64,000 nt of DNA from an uncultured Clostridia bacterium. GTDB lineage: Bacteria > Bacillota > Clostridia > Christensenellales > Borkfalkiaceae. The notes beneath the pieces are model-generated. The model worked only from the letters and a program-made list of their open reading frames with translations, made no database searches and had not been told where the DNA came from. Position 1 is the first letter of the stretch, and every line of letters starts with the position of its first letter. Below, in pieces: positions 1 to 9,308 of this stretch. The stretch is from positions 62,001 through 126,000 of the forward strand of contig CAKQMB010000004.1 in NCBI GenBank assembly GCA_934254825.1, given 5' to 3'. The position numbers were made by a program, and so were the translations under genes.

Positions 1-1273
1 TATTCATAGACTTAGTATACTTCGTTCCGAGCTGGAATATGTTGCCCACTTCAACGCCGCGTTTAAGGGTTATCGTAGGTTTGCCGCAAACAGGGCAAAT
101 CCCGCCGTTATACGCCTTTGCTACGTCCGCATAATCGACTTTGCCGACGTCTCGTTCGACGTTCATTCCGACATAATGGTAATCCTTCTCGTTTGCTCCG
201 CAAACAAAGCTTTCGATGTTTTTAAGCGAACGATCGAAAACAAGTTTTGCCTTGCCGTTAAATCCTACGGGACCGATAAATCCCGCTACGATACCGGAGT
301 CCTCCGATATACCGCTTGCGGGGTGAACCTCGGTTTTAAGATAATTACGAAGCTTGGTTTCGTTGACTTCGAGGTCTCCTCTTATAAACACGATAACATA
401 TTCGTCCGTAGCGTTTTCCTGATATACGACGGCTTTGCACATTCTCGTAGGCTCAGCGCCGAGTTTATGTTTAAGCCCCTCGATCGTTTTTACGTTGGGG
501 GTTTCGACTTTGCGAAGCTCCTCTTTCTCGCTCTCGACGTTATGCGTTATACAATCCGCGACTTCGACGTTAGCTTTATATCCGCAGTTTTCGTCCGAAC
601 AGATAGCAAGCGTATCTTCGCCGATATCGGTTAAAAGCATAAATTCGTGAGAAACGCTGCCGCCCATCATTCCGCTGTCGCTTTTGACCGCGATAACGTT
701 TTTAGCTCCCGCTCTCTTATAAATGCGAACGTAAGCTTCGTAGCATTTCTGATAGTATTCTTCGAGATCTTCCTGCGAGGTGTGGAACGAGTAAGCGTCT
801 TTCATAGTAAATTCTCTTACTCTTATAAGTCCTCCTCTCGCTCTCGGTTCGTCACGGAATTTGGTCTGAATCTGATAGATCATAAACGGATAATCGGTGT
901 AAGAAGCGGCAATATCTCTCGCAAGGTGAACCGCGGCTTCCTCATGGGTCATACCGAGAACCATCTTCGTTCCGTTACGGTCGGTAAAACGCGCCATTTC
1001 GCTGCCGATACTCGTGTATCTGCCCGACTCCTCCCACAAAGCCGCAGGCATTACCACGGGGAAAAGAACTTCCTGACCGCCGATAGCATCCATTTCTTCC
1101 CTTATTATTTTCTCGATTTTCATCATTATTCTCTTCGCGGGATTGAAGAGAGAGTACGTTCCTGTACTCATATATTTCATATAACCGCCCTTCGTCATAA
1201 GAGCGTGACTTGCGATGACGCAATCTTTCGGCGTTTCTTTAAATCTTGCGCCGAGTAAATTTCTTACTAACAT
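1..1273 (-). CDS. proS: Prolyl-tRNA synthetase, bacterial type (3' end outside window)
   Basis: Charges tRNA-Pro with proline in the cytoplasm. Only the first 424 codons are in the window; the reading frame runs open off the left edge. Translation from the ATG at 1273 begins MLVRNLLGARFKETPKD and reaches the class II motif 2 region with FRDEPRARGGLIRVREF, followed by the KDAYSFH segment typical of ProS. The part after about residue 220 fits the inserted editing domain of the long bacterial form; motif 3 and the anticodon-binding domain lie outside. An AACGGAGAAT ribosome site sits 7 bases before the ATG. It is divergent from tkt. I saw no T-box leader, which many Bacillota aminoacyl-tRNA synthetase genes carry. 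Identity is firm; the 3' half cannot be assessed. Confidence 0.93.
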   Translation of the reverse strand, partial: MLVRNLLGARFKETPKDCVIASHALMTKGGYMKYMSTGTYSLFNPAKRIMMKIEKIIREEMDAIGGQEVLFPVVMPAALWEESGRYTSIGSEMARFTDRNGTKMVLGMTHEEAAVHLARDIAASYTDYPFMIYQIQTKFRDEPRARGGLIRVREFTMKDAYSFHTSQEDLEEYYQKCYEAYVRIYKRAGAKNVIAVKSDSGMMGGSVSHEFMLLTDIGEDTLAICSDENCGYKANVEVADCITHNVESEKEELRKVETPNVKTIEGLKHKLGAEPTRMCKAVVYQENATDEYVIVFIRGDLEVNETKLRNYLKTEVHPASGISEDSGIVAGFIGPVGFNGKAKLVFDRSLKNIESFVCGANEKDYHYVGMNVERDVGKVDYADVAKAYNGGICPVCGKPTITLKRGVEVGNIFQLGTKYTKSMN

Positions 1274-1337
1274 TTTTATTCTCCGTTAAGTTTTTTCTAT
1301 ACTGTATATTTCAATTCTTTATACGTTGACAGAATTT

Positions 1338-1366
1338 ATTATAGTCATTTTTTTGTCAAAAGTAAA
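1338..1366 (-). promoter_or_regulatory. Promoter of proS
   Basis: Read on the minus strand, TTTACT (1366-1361), 17 bases, then TATAAT (1343-1338). The predicted start gives a leader of about 60 bases before the proS ATG, too short for a T-box. Confidence 0.55.
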
Positions 1367-1501
1367 GCAATATAAAGGTTGTTAGCTGAAAATAAAGTAA
1401 AAGTCGAGTCCGCGAGACCGTTCGGATCGGCTTTACTGCGACGATTTAAAATAAAAGAACAAAAGAATTTCCGAAATAAGCGGATTTGTCTGTCAATTCA
1501 C

Positions 1502-1530
1502 TTGAAAAAAAAACGGAGAAAATGTATAAT
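1502..1530 (+). promoter_or_regulatory. Promoter of tkt
   Basis: TTGAAA (1502-1507), 17 bases, TATAAT (1525-1530), followed by a leader of about 40 bases. The remaining bases between 1367 and 1501 show no gene or obvious structure. Confidence 0.75.
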
Positions 1531-1573
1531 GTTATGCGACGAATAGATATTATTCCCACGATAGGAGAAACAA

Positions 1574-3547
1574 ATGGACGTTAATCAACTTGCTGTAAAC
1601 ACGATCAGAGTTCTTTCCGCGGAAGCAATCGAAAAAGCAAAATCGGGACATCCCGGTCTTCCGCTCGGAAGCGCGCCGATTGCTTACGCTCTTTTTTCCA
1701 AACACCTGAAATTCGACCCGAAATGTCCCCAATTTACCGACAGAGACAGATTTATTCTCTCCGCAGGTCACGGATCGATGCTTTTATATTCGCTTCTTAA
1801 CCTTTTCGGATATGATTTGCCGATGAGCGCGATCGAAAATTTCCGCCAGTTGGGATCGAAAGCCCCGGGACACCCCGAATGGAGCGTTACGCCCGGAGTC
1901 GAAACCACGACCGGACCTTTGGGACAGGGAATCGCAAACGCAGTCGGTATGGCGATCGCCGAAACTCATCTCGCAGCCGTGTTTAACAAACCCGGATATA
2001 ACGTCGTCGATCACTACACTTACGCTCTTTGCGGAGACGGGTGCATGATGGAAGGCATCGAATACGAAGCCGCTTCTCTCGCGGGAACTTTAAAACTCGG
2101 AAAACTCATTGTTTTATATGATAAAAACAACATTACGATCGAAGGCGATACGGACGGAGCTTTTACGGAAGACGTGGGCAAACGCCACGAAGCGCAGGGC
2201 TGGCAGGTTCTTTATGTGAAAGACGGAAACGATATCGAAGCCGTATCGAAAGCTATCGCCAAAGCGAAAAAAGAAACCGAAAAACCCTCGCTTATAATCG
2301 TCAGAACGGTTATTGGTTACGGATCGCCCAAGGCAGGTTCCGCCGAGACTCACGGCGCGCCGCTCGGCGAAGAAGGAATTAAAGCGTTAAGAAAAAACCT
2401 CGGCTATGATTACCCTCCGTTTACGGTTCCCGAAGAAGTTAAAAAATATCTCCATAAATATATTACGAGAGGCAAAAGAATAAAGAAAGAATGGGAAAAA
2501 CTGTTTGACGCGTATTCGAAAGAATATCCCGAGCTTGCAGATAAATTCCTTCTCTACCTTTCGGGAGACACGCCCGACCTTTTGAACGAAAAACAGCTTT
2601 TCGAATTTACAAAACCCGACGCCACGAGAAACACAAGCTCGAAAGTTCTGAACGAACTTGCCGCAATAATCCCCAACCTCATCGGCGGAAGCGCGGATCT
2701 CGGACCTTCGAATAAGTCCGTAATGAAAAGCAGAGAATATTATTCCCCCGATAACCGCGCGGGATCGAACTTCCACTTCGGAATAAGAGAACACGCTATG
2801 TCGGCTATCTGTAACGGTATTTCGCTTCACGGCGGACTTAAACCCTACTGCTCGACGTTCTTCGTCTTCTCGGACTATATGAAAAACGCCATGCGTCTTT
2901 CCGCGCTTATGAAGCAGAACGTGACATACATTCTCACGCACGACTCTATCGGCGTCGGCGAGGACGGACCTACGCATCAGCCCGTCGAACAACTTGCGGG
3001 TCTTCGCGCGATACCCGGAATGAAAGTGTTCCGCCCCGCGGACGGCAAAGAAACGGCTTATGGCTGGATAACCGCATTGAAAGACAAAGGACCTACCTGC
3101 CTTGTTCTTACGCGTCAAAATCTTCCTCAATACGAAAATTCGGGCGAAAACGCTCTTAAAGGAGCTTATATTCTTTCCGATTCTACAAAGAAACGTCCGG
3201 ACGCGATTTTGCTTGCGAGCGGCTCGGAAGTGGAACTTGCGATGAAAGCGAAAGAAGCTCTTTTTAAAGACGATATCGACGCAAGAGTCGTTTCCGTTCC
3301 CTGTATGGAACTTTTCGACAAACAAACCAAGAAATACAAAGAAAGCGTTCTTCCCTCTTCCGTGAGAGCGAGGGTCGCGATCGAAGCGGCTACGCCCGCT
3401 CCGTGGTATAAATACGTCGGTCTTGACGGAGACGTTCTCGGAATGACTACTTTCGGCGCGTCCGGACCGTTCGACGATCTTTTGAAGCACTTCGGATTTA
3501 CCGTTGAAAACGTTGTGGAAAAAGTAAAAAACGTAATTAAAAAATAA
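1574..3547 (+). CDS. tkt: Transketolase
   Basis: Thiamine-diphosphate enzyme of the non-oxidative pentose phosphate pathway, moving two-carbon ketol units between sugar phosphates. The 657 residues match the family's usual full length. Visible family marks are SGHPG near residue 24 in the N-terminal pyrimidine-facing region, the GDG...NN thiamine-binding motif (CGDGCMMEG near 155, DKNN near 184), GIREHAM with the catalytic glutamate near 402, and GEDGPTHQP near 457. AGGAG lies 6 bases before the ATG. It is transcribed alone from a clear promoter and ends at a strong terminator shared with the convergent peptide-transporter operon. A second, divergent transketolase-fold protein occurs at 48.9 kb; this one is the standard enzyme. 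Confidence 0.97.
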   Translation: MDVNQLAVNTIRVLSAEAIEKAKSGHPGLPLGSAPIAYALFSKHLKFDPKCPQFTDRDRFILSAGHGSMLLYSLLNLFGYDLPMSAIENFRQLGSKAPGHPEWSVTPGVETTTGPLGQGIANAVGMAIAETHLAAVFNKPGYNVVDHYTYALCGDGCMMEGIEYEAASLAGTLKLGKLIVLYDKNNITIEGDTDGAFTEDVGKRHEAQGWQVLYVKDGNDIEAVSKAIAKAKKETEKPSLIIVRTVIGYGSPKAGSAETHGAPLGEEGIKALRKNLGYDYPPFTVPEEVKKYLHKYITRGKRIKKEWEKLFDAYSKEYPELADKFLLYLSGDTPDLLNEKQLFEFTKPDATRNTSSKVLNELAAIIPNLIGGSADLGPSNKSVMKSREYYSPDNRAGSNFHFGIREHAMSAICNGISLHGGLKPYCSTFFVFSDYMKNAMRLSALMKQNVTYILTHDSIGVGEDGPTHQPVEQLAGLRAIPGMKVFRPADGKETAYGWITALKDKGPTCLVLTRQNLPQYENSGENALKGAYILSDSTKKRPDAILLASGSEVELAMKAKEALFKDDIDARVVSVPCMELFDKQTKKYKESVLPSSVRARVAIEAATPAPWYKYVGLDGDVLGMTTFGASGPFDDLLKHFGFTVENVVEKVKNVIKK

Positions 3548-3562
3548 TCTTTAATATTAAAT

Positions 3563-3611
3563 AATGCGGGAGCGTTTTTAAGTCGGTTCGGATTAAAAAC
3601 GCTCCCGCATT
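3563..3611. terminator. Bidirectional intrinsic terminator
   Basis: A perfect 18-bp inverted repeat (3563-3580 with 3594-3611, 13-base loop) with A-rich and T-rich flanks lies between the convergent tkt and peptide-transporter operons and can serve both strands. Confidence 0.9.
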
Positions 3612-3635
3612 TTATATAACATATTTTAAATTTTT

Positions 3636-4265
3636 CTACAATTTACTCGATTCGTAAAGAAACAAAAAAACAACCGAAATCAGAATAAAAACCACTCCGA
3701 CGATAAGCGGCGACCATGCTTTGAATTTCTTGCGATTTTTAGTCTTTCTTTCCTTATATGCGGCGTAATTTTCTTCTTTTTTAAGTCTTCCGCCGGGAAT
3801 AAACGATAAAAAAGCTCTTTTAAGAGCATAACCTATACCGTCGAAAAAACCGCCTGCGGAGATCTTATACAACACGCCGAATCCGGAAAGCAAAATTCCG
3901 GGAACGAAAAAACCGTCGGCAAGCGTACCGAAAATTTTTCTTTTGCCCGTCATTCCGAAAATTCCCTGAGCCGCCACTATCCACAGACATAATCCCGCGG
4001 CGATAACGAAATAAACGACGTAAGAAAAGATAAGCGACCGTATCTCTTTTTTTTCTGTTTCGTCGCGCTTCATAGCCGCGTGTTCCTCGGCAGGCGAAAC
4101 CGCACGATTATTTACACTATCCTTTTTTGCCGATTTTCCGGAGTTGTTTTCAGCGGTCGATTTATCGTTCGATTTATTCGAAAAATCGCCGTTAACGGAC
4201 TTATCGGCGGACTTATTGCAATTTTCGTCCGCCGTTTTGCCCGATTTCAAATTATCGTTTTCCAC
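3636..4265 (-). CDS. DUF3899-like membrane protein, last gene of the peptide transporter operon
   Basis: A 209-residue protein of unknown function. The first 70 residues are a low-complexity tail rich in Asn, Lys, Ser and Asp, likely disordered and cytoplasmic. Hydrophobic segments follow near 77-100, 115-135 and 185-205. The middle part (GILLSGFGVLYKISAGGFFD, then a YKERK tail) resembles DUF3899 membrane proteins as I remember that family. The start lies 2 bases after the oppF stop, so it is the promoter-distal gene of the operon, and the tkt terminator follows. Whether it works with the transporter is inference from position only. Confidence 0.7.
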   Translation of the reverse strand: MENDNLKSGKTADENCNKSADKSVNGDFSNKSNDKSTAENNSGKSAKKDSVNNRAVSPAEEHAAMKRDETEKKEIRSLIFSYVVYFVIAAGLCLWIVAAQGIFGMTGKRKIFGTLADGFFVPGILLSGFGVLYKISAGGFFDGIGYALKRAFLSFIPGGRLKKEENYAAYKERKTKNRKKFKAWSPLIVGVVFILISVVFLFLYESSKL

Positions 4266-4267
4266 GT

Positions 4268-5575
4268 TTAATCGCCCTTTTTGTCGCTTTCGCCGATCGA
4301 AGTTTTGAGACTGTCGCCCGCTAAAATTTCTTTATATTTTGCTTCTTCCTCGTCGTTGCAGTAAACAAAATGTCCGGGAGCGACTTCTCTCATGGACGGT
4401 TTGTCGACCGTGTAATCGTGTTCGGCGATCGGGTTGTAAGTTATTCTCACTCTCGTTTTTTCCGAATGAGGATCGGGAAGCGGAATTGCGGATAAAAGCG
4501 ATTTGGTGTACGGATGAAGAGGATGAGCGAAAAGCTCTTCCGAAGTCGTAAGTTCGACCATTTTACCGTAATACATAACGCCGATACGATCGGAGAAATA
4601 TTTGACGACCGAAAGGTTATGCGCTATGAACAAAATCGTAAGTCCGAGTTTGTCTCTCAGATCGTTAAGAAGGTTAATAACCTGAGCCTGAATCGATACG
4701 TCGAGCGCGGAAACGGGTTCGTCCGCAATAATCATCTCGGGGTGCATTATAACCGCTCTCGCAATACCTATTCTCTGTCTCTGTCCGCCCGAAAATTCGT
4801 GAGGATAGCGCCCCGCGTGTTCTCTTACGAGACCTACGGTTTCGAGAATTTCATACACTTTTTCGTCGATATATGCCTTATCCTTTATTCCGCTTATGAC
4901 AAGACCTTCGGAAATTATTTCCCTTACGGTCATTCTCGGGTCGAGCGAAGCGATAGGATCCTGGAAAATCATCTGAATTTGAGTCGTAAGTCTCGATTTT
5001 TTTGCAATTCTGAGCCTTGTTTTATACTCTTTTTCGACCTTTTTCAAAGCCTCCGGATCGTTTTCGGCGGCTTTCAATTTCGGAGCGTACTCGGCTTCCA
5101 CCTGTTCGGTAAGCTTGTCGGCATGATCTCTGTCGCAATGTTTATGGTCGTGAACCGCGCTTGCGATAAGTTTTTTCTGCTCCGCAACGAATTCGTTAAG
5201 CTCTTTCGTAAGCTTTTCGATCTCGGCTGCCGATTTTTCGGCAAGCTCGGGATTGTTTTTCGCCTCTTCTTTAAGCTCTTTTATTTTTGCGGAAATCTCC
5301 GATTTCTTCTCTTTTATGGCGTCTTTATAAGATTGCGTACCCGCACAGACTCTTACGCCTTTATAATAAACGCTTCCGGAAGTTATATCGTAAAGTTTGA
5401 TTATCGAACGACCCGTTGTGGTTTTTCCGCAACCGGATTCGCCGACGAGACCGAATACTTCGCCTTTCTTTATTTCAAAATTTACGTCGTCGACGGCTTT
5501 GAGCTTTTTCTTGCCCATTTTGAAATATTGGCAGAGATGCTCCACTTTGAGCAAAACTTCATTATTGTTTTCCAT
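4268..5575 (-). CDS. oppF: Oligopeptide ABC transporter ATP-binding subunit, OppF-like, with a charged insertion
   Basis: Cytoplasmic ATPase that energises peptide uptake with OppD. Walker A GESGCGKT is at residues 45-52, the Q-loop FQDP near 204-207, then signature FSGGQRQR, Walker B and DEPVSALD, and the C-terminal OppDF region (HPLHPYTKSLL). At 435 residues it is about 100 longer than usual. The excess lies between Walker A and the Q-loop, roughly residues 80-195, as a Lys/Glu-rich predicted coiled coil with an HDHKHCDRDH stretch near 142-151 that could bind metal. The ATP-site motifs are intact, so it should be active. The gene overlaps the end of oppD by 14 bases, suggesting coupled translation. 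Confidence 0.9.
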   Translation of the reverse strand: MENNNEVLLKVEHLCQYFKMGKKKLKAVDDVNFEIKKGEVFGLVGESGCGKTTTGRSIIKLYDITSGSVYYKGVRVCAGTQSYKDAIKEKKSEISAKIKELKEEAKNNPELAEKSAAEIEKLTKELNEFVAEQKKLIASAVHDHKHCDRDHADKLTEQVEAEYAPKLKAAENDPEALKKVEKEYKTRLRIAKKSRLTTQIQMIFQDPIASLDPRMTVREIISEGLVISGIKDKAYIDEKVYEILETVGLVREHAGRYPHEFSGGQRQRIGIARAVIMHPEMIIADEPVSALDVSIQAQVINLLNDLRDKLGLTILFIAHNLSVVKYFSDRIGVMYYGKMVELTTSEELFAHPLHPYTKSLLSAIPLPDPHSEKTRVRITYNPIAEHDYTVDKPSMREVAPGHFVYCNDEEEAKYKEILAGDSLKTSIGESDKKGD

Positions 5576-7736
5576 CTTCTCCGCCTCCGAATTTTTCTTT
5601 CATTCTTGCAATACGATTGGTTATTACCGCGGGCGTTTCGACCTTGGGCGCGTCCGGATGCAAAAGCCAGGTCGCGGCATAATGCGTGTCCGAAATTTTA
5701 AACATAGGCGGTTCCTGCTCGAAATCGATCTGCATTGCGTACTTGTTACGTTCCGCAAACGCGTCGCCTTTCGGCGGATAAATCATATTCGGCGGTGTGC
5801 CGGGGATAGCGTCGAGCTTCTCGTTCGTGTCGAGGTCGGGCATCGACGACAAAAGCGCCCATGTGTAAGGATGACGGGGATCGTAGAACACGTCGTCCGC
5901 CGTTCCCGTTTCGACTATCTTTCCCGCATACATAACCGCAATTCTGTCTGCCATATTAGCAACGACGCCCAAATCGTGAGTTATGAATATTACGGAAAGA
6001 TTTCTTTCTTTTTTAAGTCTGTTGATAAGTTCCAGTATCTGCGCCTGAATGGTAACGTCCAAAGCCGTTGTCGGTTCGTCGCAGATAAGAATATCGGGGT
6101 TTGCCGCAAGCGCGATAGCGATAACGATACGCTGTCTCATACCGCCCGAAAACTCGAACGGATACTGATTGTATCTTATACGCGCTTCGGGTATACCGAC
6201 TTCTTCCATAAGTTTAAGAGCTTTCGCTTTTGCGATCTTCGGCGTAACCTTGTAAACAAACGCCGAAGCCTGCTCTTTGAGATAATCGATTATGCCGACC
6301 ATTGCCGAATGATAATCGAACTCCTTAACGGCAAGTTGCTTTTCGTAATTCGCCTTTAAGTTATTAAGGATATGAAGTATTTCCGCGCGCTGAACGTCGA
6401 GGTCGATAAGCGAAGCGGGAACGACTTTCCAGTCGGGTTCTTTACCCGCGGCAACGAGTTTGTCTCTCTTTGCCGTCTGTTTGTCGAAACGCGCCTGTTC
6501 CTTGGGATTGCTCTTTATCGCCGCGAAAAACTTTGCGACCGCCATATTTATAGATGACGTAAAAGTATATTCGGTGCTGTTCTTGACAATTTCGAGCTTA
6601 TCGATCGCGAAAACAACTTCTTTGGCAAGAGCCTGAACTGTCGCCTTTGCTTCTTTTTCGTCGATCAATTCTATGTTGAAGAATTCGATTACCTTATCGA
6701 TTTTCGGCAATAATTCGCGCTTCTTTTCAAGCGAAACTTCTCTCGAATTGCGAAGAGCTTTCTCACCCTTATCGATAAATTCGAGCATGAACTCTTTGTC
6801 GAGATATTCTCTCGTCATCTTCGTAAGCTCGTCTATCGGCATATCGTCGAGATTAGCCTCGGGGTTACGCATCATATAATATCCGAGCGTGAAATAGTTC
6901 GGTTCGGGACGGTTTGTCGCCTTATCGAGAATCGAAGAAATTTCACCGAGAGTTTTCAGACATTCCTCCGAAGCTTCTTTTGTCGCGCCGTCGTGACTGT
7001 TGTATTCGTTTTCGAGCGTCGCAAGTAATGATTTGAGCTTGTCGTCCATCACGACGATGTCGGGGTGAACGGTGCTTTTTATTCTCGTTAAAACACTGTG
7101 GATAAAGTGTTTCACGTCTACGGTCTGCTTTCTTTCGATAAGGAAAAGGAAGTTGTCGATATCCTCTTTAAGCTCGACCGTAGCGCGGTGAATTGCGTTA
7201 TAATTTCTTTCGAGGTTACAGCTGTTTACGCAGAACTCGTTAAACGTTTTGCACTGCTCGTTGTTTGCCGCTTTTTCTTCCTCGCTCGTCGCAACGACGT
7301 CCATATGGTCGTTGAGAATTTTAAGCGTGGTGTTGAAAAGTTCCCTCGCGTTCTTTTGGCTCGATTTTCCTTTTAAAATCATTGCCTCGGTAAGCTGTTT
7401 TCCTATTTTCATAATAGGATTTAAGCTCGACATGGGATCCTGGAAAATCATCGCTATTTTATCGCCGCGGATCTTATGGAAATCTTCCTCGGTTATCTTG
7501 AAAAGATCTTTTCCGTCGTAAATGATTTCGCCGCTTTCAACGATCGCGTTATTTGCGAGAATTCCGATAATCGCACGGTTCGTGACCGACTTTCCGGAAC
7601 CCGACTCGCCGACTATCGCAAGCGTTTCGCCCTTATAAAGGTTGAAATCGATACCTCTGACGGCTTGAACTTTACCCGCGTCGGTTCTGAATGAAATTTT
7701 TAAGTTTTTAACTTCTAATTTAACTTCTTTTTCCAT
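5562..7736 (-). CDS. oppD: Oligopeptide ABC transporter ATP-binding subunit, OppD-like, with an insertion of about 370 residues
   Basis: Partner ATPase of OppF. Walker A GESGSGKS is at 43-50, Q-loop FQDP at 98-101, signature FSGGMRQR at 529-536, Walker B ILICDEP at 549-555 and the H-loop THD near 587; the OppDF C-terminal segment ends the protein. In ordinary OppD the Q-loop and signature lie about 55-60 residues apart; here they are 430 apart. The extra 370 residues (about 125-500) are charged and mostly helix-like, with no motif I recognise. The frame is continuous and the core motifs are intact, so this is a real domain insertion and not a frameshift or fusion artefact. The start has a two-base gap from oppC. 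Confidence 0.9.
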   Translation of the reverse strand: MEKEVKLEVKNLKISFRTDAGKVQAVRGIDFNLYKGETLAIVGESGSGKSVTNRAIIGILANNAIVESGEIIYDGKDLFKITEEDFHKIRGDKIAMIFQDPMSSLNPIMKIGKQLTEAMILKGKSSQKNARELFNTTLKILNDHMDVVATSEEEKAANNEQCKTFNEFCVNSCNLERNYNAIHRATVELKEDIDNFLFLIERKQTVDVKHFIHSVLTRIKSTVHPDIVVMDDKLKSLLATLENEYNSHDGATKEASEECLKTLGEISSILDKATNRPEPNYFTLGYYMMRNPEANLDDMPIDELTKMTREYLDKEFMLEFIDKGEKALRNSREVSLEKKRELLPKIDKVIEFFNIELIDEKEAKATVQALAKEVVFAIDKLEIVKNSTEYTFTSSINMAVAKFFAAIKSNPKEQARFDKQTAKRDKLVAAGKEPDWKVVPASLIDLDVQRAEILHILNNLKANYEKQLAVKEFDYHSAMVGIIDYLKEQASAFVYKVTPKIAKAKALKLMEEVGIPEARIRYNQYPFEFSGGMRQRIVIAIALAANPDILICDEPTTALDVTIQAQILELINRLKKERNLSVIFITHDLGVVANMADRIAVMYAGKIVETGTADDVFYDPRHPYTWALLSSMPDLDTNEKLDAIPGTPPNMIYPPKGDAFAERNKYAMQIDFEQEPPMFKISDTHYAATWLLHPDAPKVETPAVITNRIARMKEKFGGGEDGKQ

Positions 7737-7738
7737 TT

Positions 7739-9307
7739 TTAGCCCTCCGAACCGCGGAGCGACGGGTTGAACGCGTCGCGTAAGCCGTTACCGAACAAGT
7801 TGAAGCTGAGCATCAGCAAAACAAGGAACATTGCGGGGAACAATGCAACATAGGGAGCGACAAGCATATCGCGCTGACCTGCCGCAAGCATCGTGCCGAC
7901 GCTGGTTATGTTGCCCGCTTCGAGGTTGATTATTCCGAGGTAAGAAAGGTTGGTTTCGGAATATATCATCGAAGGAATTACAAGCGCGCAGCTTGTAACG
8001 AGCGTTCCTATCGCGTTCGGGAAAATATGCTTGAACATTATACGCGTGTTTTTTGCGCCCAAAGTTCTTGCCGCAAGAACGTATTCCTGGTTTTTATATC
8101 TGTAAAACTGCATACGCGTCGTTGCCGCCATTCCAATCCAGCCCGTCGCGAAAAACGCGATGAACAGAACAAGCGCCTGACTCGAAGTACCCATATGGAG
8201 CTTTAAAAGCGTTATAATTATCATTGTCGGAACCGCGCTTAAAATATCGCTTATACGTTCCATGATAAGGTCTACTCTTCCGCCGAAATATCCCGATACG
8301 GAACCCCATATCGCGCCGATCAGAAGGTTTACCGCCGCAACTATAACGGCGAAGATGAACGAAAATCTCGCGCCCGAGAAAAGACAAGCGAAAATGTCTT
8401 TACCGCCCGAAGTCGTGCCGAAAACGAAATTCGGCTCGGTTATTCCGTCTTTCAATACCTGCGAATGATAATAAACATAATATTCGTAATAATATGCTCT
8501 GACTTCAACGCCGCCGTCTACTATTCTGCCGTAAACGTAATGCGCGGGTTCGCCGTCCTTGGTTATACCCTCTTCGCCGGGAATTCTTAAAGAATTGTAT
8601 TCGGCTGCCATAAGCGGCTTTCCGTCGGACTCCTTATAAGTCCAATAGTTAAGAATAAGGTTTCCGTCGGAATCGAGGAGCGGCTGAACTTTTCCTCCGA
8701 CTACCTTCGTTTTGTAATAAATATTCGGACGTTCCTTATCCTGGATCGTCTGCGGTCTGTCGGAAAGTTTTACGACGGGATACAAAATCTGTCTGCCCGT
8801 TTCGTTCTGATAACGCTGAATATCTTTAAATTCCTCCATCGTTACCACTCTGTATTTCTTACCGAAACCAACTCCGTAATAGGTATTGTAACGATAAGTG
8901 TACGTTCCGTTTTCTTCGGTATATTTGTTGTTTTTTACAACAAGATCACCCGTTTCGAGACCTACCGCATAATCCTCGAAATAACCTACGAAACCTACTT
9001 TTTTAACTCTGCAACCGTCCCAGAAATTCGTGTTTTCGAAAATTTTGAGTTTGGGACTTACGGTCGAAAAGTTCGAGTCGTAATAAGAGGGCGTATATTG
9101 CGTAAGGAAAGGACAAATTATCGCCATCAGTATAAGGCACACAACGACGATACCGCCGACAACCGCGCCTTTGTTTTTGGAAAAGCGATTGAACGCGTCA
9201 CGGAAATATCCGATCGGCTTTGTCTCTAATTTCATATCGTGGCTATAATCCTTTTTATCCACGAATTTGAATTTTTCTTTGGGAATGTTATTTATTTCGT
9301 ATGCCAT
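7739..9307 (-). CDS. oppC: Oligopeptide ABC transporter permease, OppC-like, with a large extracellular insertion
   Basis: Membrane permease of the peptide importer. It has an N-terminal transmembrane segment near residues 47-70 and the binding-protein-dependent permease domain from about 305 to 510. The EAA loop that contacts the ATPases is visible (EYVLAARTLGAKNTRIMFKH), and the end NPSLRG is typical of OppC. Length is 522 against about 300 in the family. The extra 200 or so residues lie between the first two membrane segments, so outside the membrane, and are rich in Tyr, Asn, Gly and Lys. This could be a docking surface for the equally enlarged binding protein, which is inference. It is tightly packed between oppB and oppD. 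Confidence 0.9.
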   Translation of the reverse strand: MAYEINNIPKEKFKFVDKKDYSHDMKLETKPIGYFRDAFNRFSKNKGAVVGGIVVVCLILMAIICPFLTQYTPSYYDSNFSTVSPKLKIFENTNFWDGCRVKKVGFVGYFEDYAVGLETGDLVVKNNKYTEENGTYTYRYNTYYGVGFGKKYRVVTMEEFKDIQRYQNETGRQILYPVVKLSDRPQTIQDKERPNIYYKTKVVGGKVQPLLDSDGNLILNYWTYKESDGKPLMAAEYNSLRIPGEEGITKDGEPAHYVYGRIVDGGVEVRAYYYEYYVYYHSQVLKDGITEPNFVFGTTSGGKDIFACLFSGARFSFIFAVIVAAVNLLIGAIWGSVSGYFGGRVDLIMERISDILSAVPTMIIITLLKLHMGTSSQALVLFIAFFATGWIGMAATTRMQFYRYKNQEYVLAARTLGAKNTRIMFKHIFPNAIGTLVTSCALVIPSMIYSETNLSYLGIINLEAGNITSVGTMLAAGQRDMLVAPYVALFPAMFLVLLMLSFNLFGNGLRDAFNPSLRGSEG

Positions 9308-9308
9308 T

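Noticed and set aside
1274..1500. Possible T-box leader of proS
   Set aside because: The promoter leaves a leader of only about 60 bases, with no antiterminator or T-box sequence visible.
2387..3490. A 367-codon open frame antisense to transketolase
   Set aside because: It lies wholly inside a certain gene on the other strand, has no ribosome site and no recognisable protein features. The host's codon choice leaves few stops in antisense frames, so many such shadows occur, for example at 4514-5701, 5397-6359, 11658-12968 and 13994-14776.
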